DNA of 14,522 bases from Candidatus Levyibacteriota bacterium (GTDB taxonomy: Bacteria; Patescibacteriota; Microgenomatia; Levybacterales; UBA12049): contig PRDT01000041.1 in the NCBI GenBank assembly GCA_003173995.1, positions 1-14,522 on the forward strand, read 5' to 3'. The notes below the pieces were generated by a model, which saw nothing but the letters and a program-made list of their open reading frames with translations, did no database searches and was not told the DNA's origin. Both the position numbers and the translations under genes were made by a program. Shown in pieces: positions 7,404 to 13,835 of the stretch (the stretch's first letter is position 1; every line of letters begins with the position of its first letter).

Positions 7404-9494
7404 TTATAAATTAAGCGTAACATCATGGCCATTCTGAGGCTGGCGTTGAGTAACTACTCGAATTAGAATTCCATTTTTATCAAAAAGTGATAAATTTCCT
7501 CCATCTTTGGCTGATAAGATACTGTCATAGGTCTTTTCTGTACCAATCAGACCATGATAAGTACTACTTGTATAGATACGTGTACAACATTCCAAAAAAG
7601 TAGTATTTCCTATACTTTCAGGGTCTGAGCTTGCATATATTCTGCTTGGATACATGGTAACACTGACACCAGGGTATGATTTTAATTTTTCTAGCGTAGT
7701 TGAATTCCAAGGAGTAAAAGAACTAAAAAGAGGAATTGGACTATCTGGCAAGGGATTTTCAAGATAAGCATTTTGCAGGCCTACTGGCTTCATATAGGAT
7801 AATTGAGAAAAGAAATGAAGCATAGTTGGTTCGAGAGCACTATTTATTTGAGAAGGAATGATACTTACTAGATAACCGTCTGTATCACTTGAACTTATAG
7901 TGCCATCCAGATTTTTAATTGCTCCTCTTTTCCCCGGAATTACGTCTGATACCACTTTCTCGCCAGGGCTAAACTTATTAAATACCAAATTCCAATCCCA
8001 TTGCACTTTCCATTTCCCATGCTGGTTGCTTAATAGAATTGTCTTTTTCTCCTGAAAATTTCCTAGTCTTCGAGTTTGATATAATTCTGTTATTGGAACT
8101 TCTAAGCCTTCTCTTGTCGTTTGGGGACTTCCTATTTTAATATCAATCGAGATAATTTCACCATTTTGGAATGCACTTTGTCCTATCTTTTGAAATTCTT
8201 CACGACTTATTCTCAACTCTTTTGTATTTGTAATATCTTCTTGATAAACATCTTGAAAATAACCATGGGAAAGATTGTAGGACATATTTGTTATTATTGG
8301 TACTGGAGAATAAGTAAGATAGAGCATACTTGTTATAATTCCAACAAGAAAAGCAAGTAATAAATCTATTACTGCAATATATTTCCAAATACGTATTAAC
8401 CATATCGCCGATATAAGTAGGAGAATAGGAAAAAGCAATAGTACATATCGAGGATAGAATGGAATAAAGCTAAAAATTATCGACGTAAATATAACGTATG
8501 CTACAAGAAACCCTTCTGAAAAAGATATATTTTTCTTACATATTGTCCATATGCTTCCTCCCAAGCCAAGAAGAGTAATTATTGGTAACACAATCCACCA
8601 TTCTTGATATTTACTCAACCTCCCGCTCACAATATCTGGAAACTTTCCTAATATAAGTGTTTGCCAAATAGCAAAATGGTGAACTGGAAGATGGGATTTC
8701 ATATAAAAAGCGATTATATATTTTTGAAGACTAATAAATTCTTTTAATGAATGGTGGGAAAGATATGCCATATAAGGGAAAAGAAAACCCAAACTACAAC
8801 CAAAGATAAATGATAGTAAGCTTTGCCATTTTTTACTTAAAGAAAGTGAAATACAAACAAATAAAAATAGTATTGGAGTTAGAATAGGGAACTTAACATC
8901 AGAAAATATTCCCAAGGAAATTCCAGTCAAAAACATATACAGTATTTGTTTTTTATGAAGACTTCCATAGAGAAAAAGTACAAGAAAAAGCAAAAGGAAA
9001 AATAATTGAGGTAGATCAACCCAACTCCCAGTAAATTGTGAGAAAAATAAGGGATCAAAAGATAGAATTCCTGTCAAAAGCAAAGATAAAAACCTATCTT
9101 TAAGGAAAAATTGTGATAAAAAATAAAAAAGTCCCAGGATGCCCAATCCCAACATAAAAGATGTAACAGCAGGAGTGTGAAAGAAAAGGATAGAGTATCC
9201 TAAGAGATATTTCCCAACGGGTCCTGTCTCTGGATTAAGTACTGTTAGATCTTCTCCTAATGCAATCTTATATCCTACATAAGAGTACAAGCCATCATCA
9301 CCTATAATTCTCTTTGAAGCTGGAAGCTCCCATTGAGAATGTTCTACTCTATCTTTCCAATAAGCAATGTCATAAGACTTCGTAAATGCATCTTGATTGA
9401 CCCAAAGAATGCGGAGAAGATGCGTGGCAACGACAACAGCTATTATGACTGCATAGAGTATATGGGCTTGTGAAGATAAGAGAAAACGTCTCAT
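7404..9494 (-). CDS. GT-C membrane glycosyltransferase fused to a PBP-like (MecA_N/NTF2 + dimerisation) C-terminal region
   Basis: A 696-residue protein in two parts. Residues 1-397 are polytopic: a first helix (11-32), an outer loop with IIGDDGLYSYVGYKIALGED (63-82; acidic pair D66/D67) and PVGKYLLGYSILFF (92-105), then DPLFFSQFTGSWVDLPQLFF (147-166), which resembles the PMT-type pattern of GT39-like enzymes, and further helices to about 397. The tail from about 405 looks like class B penicillin-binding protein sequence: ISREEFQKIG and GKWKVQWDWNLVF (493-505) from the NTF2-like MecA_N domain, then GKRGAIKNLDG, YPGVSVTMYPSRIYA, GLIGTEKTYDSILSAKDGG and VTQRQPQNGHDVTLNL from the dimerisation domain. 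The protein stops there, with no SxxK or transpeptidase. It opens the downstream operon and has its own promoter-like element. The GT-C part is well supported and the PBP-like tail strongly suggested by motif order; sugar and acceptor are unknown. Confidence 0.85.
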   Translation of the reverse strand: MRRFLLSSQAHILYAVIIAVVVATHLLRILWVNQDAFTKSYDIAYWKDRVEHSQWELPASKRIIGDDGLYSYVGYKIALGEDLTVLNPETGPVGKYLLGYSILFFHTPAVTSFMLGLGILGLFYFLSQFFLKDRFLSLLLTGILSFDPLFFSQFTGSWVDLPQLFFLLLFLVLFLYGSLHKKQILYMFLTGISLGIFSDVKFPILTPILFLFVCISLSLSKKWQSLLSFIFGCSLGFLFPYMAYLSHHSLKEFISLQKYIIAFYMKSHLPVHHFAIWQTLILGKFPDIVSGRLSKYQEWWIVLPIITLLGLGGSIWTICKKNISFSEGFLVAYVIFTSIIFSFIPFYPRYVLLLFPILLLISAIWLIRIWKYIAVIDLLLAFLVGIITSMLYLTYSPVPIITNMSYNLSHGYFQDVYQEDITNTKELRISREEFQKIGQSAFQNGEIISIDIKIGSPQTTREGLEVPITELYQTRRLGNFQEKKTILLSNQHGKWKVQWDWNLVFNKFSPGEKVVSDVIPGKRGAIKNLDGTISSSDTDGYLVSIIPSQINSALEPTMLHFFSQLSYMKPVGLQNAYLENPLPDSPIPLFSSFTPWNSTTLEKLKSYPGVSVTMYPSRIYASSDPESIGNTTFLECCTRIYTSSTYHGLIGTEKTYDSILSAKDGGNLSLFDKNGILIRVVTQRQPQNGHDVTLNL
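7407..8282 (-). other. Region encoding a transpeptidase-less PBP pedestal (MecA_N/NTF2-like plus PBP dimerisation domain)
   Basis: Sub-region of the 696-residue GT-C gene, about residues 405-696. The first part (about 405-509) follows the MecA_N/NTF2 pattern: a short helix segment, an ISREEF motif, alternating strands, then GKWKVQWDWNLVF with the Trp-x-Val-x-Trp-Asp ending typical before the PBP linker. The second part (about 510-696) follows the dimerisation domain in order: GEKV, KRGAIKNLDG (family pattern RGxIxDRxG, here NL instead of DR), a strand pattern ending in IIPSQI, PIPLF, PGVSV, SRIYA, then the highly characteristic GxEKxYDxxLxxKDGG, DKNG and a final GHDVTLNL. It would lie outside the membrane, fitting both a GT-C tail and a PBP pedestal. 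Domain limits are by eye. Confidence 0.75.
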
Positions 9495-9519
9495 GCAAAG
9501 CTATTTGTCAGATTAGCTT

Positions 9520-9548
9520 ATTCTAACAAGTTTTGACAAGCTTGAAAA
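9520..9548 (-). promoter_or_regulatory. Predicted promoter of the downstream operon (starting with the GT-C/PBP fusion gene)
   Basis: On the minus strand, TTTTCA (9543-9548, 4 of 6 to the -35 consensus) is followed after 17 bases by TAGAAT (9520-9525, 5 of 6 to the -10 consensus), preceded by a TG as in an extended -10. Transcription would start near 9513, leaving a leader of about 19 bases before the ATG at 9492-9494. The element overlaps the plus-strand promoter, so the two may interfere. It is a sequence match only, in an AT-rich region. Confidence 0.5.
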
Positions 9549-9562
9549 GCATATGCTATGAT
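9533..9562 (+). promoter_or_regulatory. Strong sigma70-type promoter for the DUF5652-like gene
   Basis: TTGACA (9533-9538) is a perfect -35 hexamer; after an 18-base spacer comes TATGAT (9557-9562, 5 of 6), preceded by TG one base upstream (TGC TATGAT), an extended -10. Start of transcription is expected at about 9569-9570, on or next to the ATG at 9569-9571, giving a leaderless or nearly leaderless mRNA. The palindromes CAAGCTTG (9537-9544) and GCATATGC (9549-9556) lie in the spacer and could be operator-like, though this is speculative. Confidence 0.65.
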
Positions 9563-9568
9563 ATGACT

Positions 9569-9787
9569 ATGAATTTAAATCTTCCTCTTCCACTCCTTTA
9601 TGTACTTTTTGTTTGGTCTCTTGTTTGGAATGGAATTGCATTGTGGTACGCAGCAAAGAATAATCAAAGAAATTGGTTTGTTGTCTTACTTGTACTTCAT
9701 ACTGCAGGCATTCTAGAAATTATCTATCTTTTCTTTTTTGCAAAGAAGAAATTAAAGTTGAGAGATCTCCAATTTTGGAAGAAATAA
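9569..9787 (+). CDS. Small two-helix membrane protein, DUF5652-like
   Basis: A 72-residue protein with two predicted membrane helices (about 6-27 and 36-57) and a short, strongly basic tail (KKKLKLRDL). The pattern LVWNGIALWYAAKNNQRNWF followed by GILEIIYLFFFAKK matches what I know of DUF5652, a small family common in Patescibacteria and of unknown function. I chose ATG 9569 as start. The ATG two codons earlier (9563) is possible, but a TTG further upstream at 9533 is the promoter -35 box and cannot be the start. It is the only plus-strand gene and interrupts the two minus-strand operons, ending one base from the converging GT2 gene. Its extended -10 promoter suggests good expression. The basic tail after the second helix predicts both termini in the cytoplasm. 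No link to glycan synthesis can be shown beyond position. Confidence 0.8.
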   Translation: MNLNLPLPLLYVLFVWSLVWNGIALWYAAKNNQRNWFVVLLVLHTAGILEIIYLFFFAKKKLKLRDLQFWKK

Positions 9788-9788
9788 G

Positions 9789-10541
9789 CTATTTTTTGTC
9801 TTTTCCTTGTTGTGCTTCCCAAAGCCTCGCATATGTAATAAACATACTAAATGCTTGATAAATACTTTCAATAATACCAACAGTGCCTGCTTTCCATCCT
9901 TTTTGTTTGAAATACGAATCTGAAAATGCTGTAAGCATAACACGAAAGAATCTCCACCATGTCATTTGAGGATGCTTTGCATCTATACGAAGTTGTGCTT
10001 CGATGCTTGACCACTCTATCGTTTTGTTAAGCATTGAGGTCAAATCTCTGTGAGTGTAATGAAACAGAAGGCCTGAGAGCTCTCCAATAGAACCATTTAC
10101 CTTAGCAGTTTCATGTACTCTTCCTTCCCATGTAATGAGTGCACTTTTAAGAAAAAGTCTTTCCAGCCATTCCTTCTTTGGCCATGGATTATTGCCAAGA
10201 TAAAAATTTTGTCTATGGAGTCTATATGCAACAATCTCTTTTAAAGGTTTTCTTATAGTTGTAGCGATATCATCCTTTAGTTCTGTACTTATCCTTTCAT
10301 CTGTATCAACATAGAGTAACCACTCACCCTTTGCTTCGTCACGTCCTATTATTCGTTGTCTAGCAAAATTACTCCCATCTCCTTTGACAACTCGTGCTCC
10401 TAATTTTTTTGCGAGTGTTACCGTCCCATCTATTGAGTCAGCATCGACAACAATAATTTCATCACAAAATGACAGTGATTTTATGCAGTCTTCAAGTAAC
10501 CCTTCACTATTTTTTGCAATAATAATACCTGAAAGTAACAT
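9789..10541 (-). CDS. GT2 glycosyltransferase, WaaE/KdtX-like
   Basis: A 250-residue GT-A enzyme. The N-terminus GIIIAKNSEGLLEDCIKSL, then CDEIIVVDADSIDGT (26-40), FARQRIIG (59-66) and LLYVDTDERIS (75-85, the DxD metal site) are characteristic of the WaaE/KdtX group, which in Gram-negative bacteria add glucose to LPS core heptose. The middle holds GRVHETAKVNG (140-150). The C-terminal FKQKGWKAGTVGIIESIYQAF and ARLWEAQQ repeat the pattern of the paralogue at 11456-12382. No LPS core is implied here; the enzyme probably adds one sugar to a lipid-linked glycan at the cytoplasmic face. It begins three bases after the preceding GT2 and is the last gene of the upstream block, converging with the DUF5652-like gene across one base. 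Family assignment is firm, substrate unknown. Confidence 0.9.
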   Translation of the reverse strand: MLLSGIIIAKNSEGLLEDCIKSLSFCDEIIVVDADSIDGTVTLAKKLGARVVKGDGSNFARQRIIGRDEAKGEWLLYVDTDERISTELKDDIATTIRKPLKEIVAYRLHRQNFYLGNNPWPKKEWLERLFLKSALITWEGRVHETAKVNGSIGELSGLLFHYTHRDLTSMLNKTIEWSSIEAQLRIDAKHPQMTWWRFFRVMLTAFSDSYFKQKGWKAGTVGIIESIYQAFSMFITYARLWEAQQGKDKK

Positions 10542-10544
10542 AGG

Positions 10545-11459
10545 CTAATTAAAATATGTTCCTTTATTAAATTTCCCAAAATAATAATCTCGTATTCCCT
10601 TTTTCTGCATTGGTCTTCCAGATTTTAAGAATCTTATACTTTCACGCACAAGAGCTAATTTTGTTTTAATAGGTGCATATCTCATACCAAAAAGCATTCT
10701 ATTTCGAGTCATGAAATAATCCTGTAAATTATTTCCAGATCCTCCAGATGAAGCTGCATTAATGTGCCACAAAATTGCTGTTGGAACATATTCAATGATA
10801 TATCCCGCTCGTTGAATTCTCTCATTTAAATCAGCATCTTCAAAATAAAGAAAGAATCTCTCATCAAACATTCCTACTTTTTCCAATACTTCTCTTTTGA
10901 AAAGCATGCAACAACCACTTCCAAATGTTACCTTCTCTTCAATATCATATTGACCTTTATCTACTTCATCGACTCCTCTATGAACCGATGTTACATTTTT
11001 CCAATCAGTAAACCCTCCTGCATACCAGAATACTTTTCCTAATTCATTTTTTGTATATCTATCTTTATGAAATTCATGTCCTTTAGCAAAATAAATTTTG
11101 GGAACTGTTACTCCAACTTCTTTTTTTTGTTCCAAAACTTTCAATAATTCTTTAACAAGATTTTTATCAACCTCCGTATCATTATTAACAATCATTACAA
11201 AGTCCGCATTATGATCTAGTGCATATTTCATACCTATATTATTACCTCCCGTAAACCCAGTATTATCTTCACTTCGAATAATATGAATGTTGGAGGCTTT
11301 TTCATCTTTCTCAAGAACAAACGGTTCATTTGATGCATTATCAACAATAACTATTTCTATGCCAAACTCTGAGTGCACCAATTTTTTAATTGATGTAAGC
11401 CATGCATGTGTTTCTTTTGCAGTATTAAAGCAAATCGTGACGATATAAACTGTTTTCAT
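10545..11459 (-). CDS. GT2 glycosyltransferase, rhamnosyltransferase-like
   Basis: A 304-residue GT-A enzyme of the WbbL/RfbN type. Motifs in order: VYIVTICFNTAKETHAWLTS at the N-terminus, IVIVDNASNE (36-45), the glycine-rich NTGFTGGNNIGMKYAL (66-81) typical of dTDP-rhamnose-using relatives, MIVNNDTEVD (89-98, DxD-equivalent), GSGCCMLFKREVLEKVGMFD (180-199), FLYFEDADLNERIQRAGY (203-220, catalytic-site acidic residues) and ILWHINAASSGGSG (229-242). The final 60 residues contain the usual DYFMTRNRMLF segment and a basic tail, with no membrane helix. The start codon overlaps the stop of the preceding GT2 (ATGA, 11456-11459), so translation is probably coupled. It likely extends the growing glycan on its lipid carrier. 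The subfamily is fairly sure; rhamnose as the sugar is only suggested. Confidence 0.9.
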   Translation of the reverse strand: MKTVYIVTICFNTAKETHAWLTSIKKLVHSEFGIEIVIVDNASNEPFVLEKDEKASNIHIIRSEDNTGFTGGNNIGMKYALDHNADFVMIVNNDTEVDKNLVKELLKVLEQKKEVGVTVPKIYFAKGHEFHKDRYTKNELGKVFWYAGGFTDWKNVTSVHRGVDEVDKGQYDIEEKVTFGSGCCMLFKREVLEKVGMFDERFFLYFEDADLNERIQRAGYIIEYVPTAILWHINAASSGGSGNNLQDYFMTRNRMLFGMRYAPIKTKLALVRESIRFLKSGRPMQKKGIRDYYFGKFNKGTYFN

Positions 11460-12382
11460 GAAGAAATTTTTTGTGAAATCATTTTTCTTTTCATTTTTAA
11501 TGCAAGTTTTTTAGCGGGATTTGCAGTTATCTCAATAAACATACTAACAAACCAATATTGAAATTCCATTGCAATTTTAAGACATTCCTTGAAAACATCT
11601 TGCAAAAAATTCTTGCTATTATATTCTTTAAAGCCTTGCTTTTCCCAAATTTTTGCAAAGACGATTTCTGCATAGAATGCTTGCAGCATACTTAGTACCA
11701 ATCCATGAAGACCATCTTTGTATCCTTTCCTGAGAAAAAATGTTTTGAAGAAATCATCTGCCGGAAAACGGAGTGCATCTATCCAGGTAATTGTTTTGCC
11801 GTTTGCAATATACTGCTCTGCTTCATTTTCTGTGTATATTCTATCTAGCTTCTGCAGATACTGAGAAATAGAAGAATAATTTTCATGAAGCATAGGGGAT
11901 GTTAGGTGTTCGGTTTTACCATCAATAGTAATCATTTCATGAACATGCTTTTCGGCAAACTTTCCTTTTCCCTTTTTAAAAAGTCGCATTTGATAATCAG
12001 GCCACCATATAGAATTTTCTATCGCCTTTCCAAAAATAATATTTTTCCTTGGAATCCAATAGCCATTGTTATCTGAAGGTGCATCCATTATCTGCTTCAT
12101 CTCTTTTGCAAGTTCTGGAGTTACTCGTTCATCAGCGTCAAGACAAAGTATCCAATCTGATGTTGCTTTAGTAAAACCAAAATTTTTATTAACATTCAGC
12201 ATTGGATTATTAGGTCTGGTAAATACATTTTTAGTGTATCTTAAGGCTATTTTTTCCGTATCATCTGTTGAGGAATTATTAACAACAATTATTTCATCCG
12301 CAATAGCCTTTACTGAAGACAAACACGCTTCTAGCTTCTTTTCTTCATTAAATGCGGAGATAACTACAGAAAGAGTACTCAT
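11456..12382 (-). CDS. GT2 glycosyltransferase, WaaE/KdtX-like, with altered nucleotide-site Asp
   Basis: A 308-residue GT-A enzyme, a longer paralogue of the protein at 9789-10541. It shows LSVVISAFNEEKKLEACLSS at the N-terminus, ADEIIVVNNSSTDDT (28-42), NVNKNFGFTKA (63-73), ILCLDADERVTPEL (78-91, DxD site), WWPDYQMRLFKKG (126-138), EKHVHEM (144-150), and YKDGLHGLVLSMLQAF (221-236) with KIWEKQG. Residue 35 is Asn where this family usually has Asp (VVDxxSTD), a position involved in nucleotide binding in GT2 enzymes; the DxD is intact. The C-terminus continues about 55 residues beyond the paralogue, with an amphipathic segment and a basic end (KKLALKMKRK) that may lie on the membrane. It starts one base after the flippase gene. 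Function: single sugar addition to a lipid-linked glycan, inferred. Confidence 0.88.
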   Translation of the reverse strand: MSTLSVVISAFNEEKKLEACLSSVKAIADEIIVVNNSSTDDTEKIALRYTKNVFTRPNNPMLNVNKNFGFTKATSDWILCLDADERVTPELAKEMKQIMDAPSDNNGYWIPRKNIIFGKAIENSIWWPDYQMRLFKKGKGKFAEKHVHEMITIDGKTEHLTSPMLHENYSSISQYLQKLDRIYTENEAEQYIANGKTITWIDALRFPADDFFKTFFLRKGYKDGLHGLVLSMLQAFYAEIVFAKIWEKQGFKEYNSKNFLQDVFKECLKIAMEFQYWFVSMFIEITANPAKKLALKMKRKMISQKISS

Positions 12383-12383
12383 A

Positions 12384-13835
12384 TTAGTGAACTAATTGTT
12401 TGCGAATTATTTGTAAATCATTTCGAATTTCCTTTTGCGCAAACACGTATAGTATAGCAAGATAGAATAGTCCATTACCAATAATAAGGCTTGCTATTCC
12501 AAAAAGTGTCTGAGCTAAGAAATGAGCACTTATCCAAAGGGTTATTCCCATTGCAAAAGCGGCAAATAATGGAAGGAAAATGGGTTTGATCGAAAAGCTG
12601 ATGACTCTTTGAGTTAAATAAACAACAATAACAACGGATAAGGCTATAATTGCAGATGCTAAAGCAAAACCATTGAATCCATACAAAACGAGTGCAAGTG
12701 GTGTTAGTACCCATGTTGCTATTGTCCACCCTATCATAAGATAAAGGGTAACTCGTATTTTCCCAATTGCATTTAATGCATTAGTAAGTGGTGTAGATAT
12801 GGAAGATAGTCCTGCATTGATAGCAAATAGAGCAAGGGAAAGTAGCGCTGGCTCCCATTTCTGATATTTAGGTATTATATCGACAAAATATGGAGCTAAG
12901 ATAACAAGCCCAAAGAGAGATGGAAAAATAAGCACAGTTAGCGCAAATAATGATTTTTCGATTGCCCTTCCTAAATGCTCTTTTTCATGTTGGAGACGAG
13001 AAAATGACGGGAAAGTAATACGTATCACATTATCCATTATGAGTCGTAAAGGTGTAAATGCCCATTTCTGAGCAAATCCAATATATCCCACTTGAGCTAA
13101 TGGAAGTACTTTTCCAATATAAGCAATCATCAAATCATCTTTAATAAGTGCAATAAGACTATTTAATTGGAATGGGATACCAAATGAAAGGAGTGTCCCT
13201 GCAACAGGCTTTGAAATACCAAGTCGTATTTTCCACGGCGAAACAATATAAATACTAATAAGCCCTGCTATCCCTCTTGCCAAGACAGCATAAGTAAAAC
13301 TTGTAATACCAAACCCTTTAATTGCAAGAATAAGCGCAGTAATATTAAAAAAGAGTGTCTCTACTATCTGTGGGATAACCAATTTTTCAAAACGCAAATC
13401 TCTTTCAAGCAAAATTGAAGGAATTGTTTTGAGCGAAGACAGGAAGAAAGAAATAATTAAGGCATCAAATAAAAGAATTCCCGGAGACTCAAGATGATAA
13501 AAATTCCCTACAATCGGTGATAATACTATTGCAATAATAACAAGCGGAATAACTAGCATTTGTTGGATAGTGAATGTAGTAGATAGATCTTCTTGGGTGA
13601 GTGTCTCTTTCTTTTGTATGAGAGCTCCAGCAAGTCCAATATCAGAAAAATAAGATAAAAAGGCTATAACAGCAGTCACAACGAAATACACCCCAAATAC
13701 TTCAGGAGAGAGAAAAACAGTAAGAAGTAAATTAACAACAAATGTAATTATCTGTATGAAAAAAGTACGTGTAACTAATGCAAAGACACCCCGTATAGAG
13801 CGATGCATTACTGCAGCAATATCAAGCTCTTCCAT
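12384..13835 (-). CDS. Wzx-like polysaccharide flippase (MOP superfamily)
   Basis: A 483-residue, strongly hydrophobic protein with about 12-14 predicted membrane helices spread over its whole length, as in polysaccharide exporters of the MOP superfamily. The opening IRGVFALVTRTFFIQIITFV, the loop YFSDIGLAGALIQKKETLTQ (62-81, a signature of this family), and a central FGIPFQLNSLIALIKDDLMI segment are typical. It would move undecaprenyl-diphosphate-linked oligosaccharides, or other lipid-linked sugars, to the outer face of the membrane. The annotated ATG at 13835 overlaps the upstream GT2 by 14 bases; a second in-frame ATG at 13808 (residue 10) would remove the overlap and cannot be excluded, as neither has a Shine-Dalgarno sequence. 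It sits between GT2 genes, the normal context for a flippase of a surface-glycan locus. Confidence 0.9.
   Translation of the reverse strand: MEELDIAAVMHRSIRGVFALVTRTFFIQIITFVVNLLLTVFLSPEVFGVYFVVTAVIAFLSYFSDIGLAGALIQKKETLTQEDLSTTFTIQQMLVIPLVIIAIVLSPIVGNFYHLESPGILLFDALIISFFLSSLKTIPSILLERDLRFEKLVIPQIVETLFFNITALILAIKGFGITSFTYAVLARGIAGLISIYIVSPWKIRLGISKPVAGTLLSFGIPFQLNSLIALIKDDLMIAYIGKVLPLAQVGYIGFAQKWAFTPLRLIMDNVIRITFPSFSRLQHEKEHLGRAIEKSLFALTVLIFPSLFGLVILAPYFVDIIPKYQKWEPALLSLALFAINAGLSSISTPLTNALNAIGKIRVTLYLMIGWTIATWVLTPLALVLYGFNGFALASAIIALSVVIVVYLTQRVISFSIKPIFLPLFAAFAMGITLWISAHFLAQTLFGIASLIIGNGLFYLAILYVFAQKEIRNDLQIIRKQLVH

Noticed and set aside
7403..7408. TATAAT on the minus strand just before the GT4 gene, as a possible internal promoter
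   Set aside because: A perfect -10 hexamer is present, but it overlaps the previous stop codon and only a weak -35 (TGGCCA, 7426-7431) is found; in such AT-rich DNA this is easily chance.
8200..8403. Open frame inside the GT-C fusion gene on the same strand
   Set aside because: It lies in another frame of a well-supported gene, has no recognisable motif, and looks like AT-rich shadow coding.
9533..9568. Upstream extension of the DUF5652-like gene using a TTG start at 9533
   Set aside because: The TTG is part of the TTGACA -35 box, and the ten extra residues do not resemble a membrane-protein N-terminus; the mRNA would start downstream of it.
9762..9778. Short palindromes GAGATCTC and CCAATTTTGG near the convergent gene ends as a terminator
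   Set aside because: Stems are only four base pairs, lie inside the coding sequence, and lack a clear stem-plus-U-tract layout.
12066..12395. 109-codon plus-strand frame opposite the WaaE-like GT2
   Set aside because: It is antisense to a strongly supported gene and its Ser/Leu/Ile-rich product is what the complement of that gene would give; no promoter or family motif seen.
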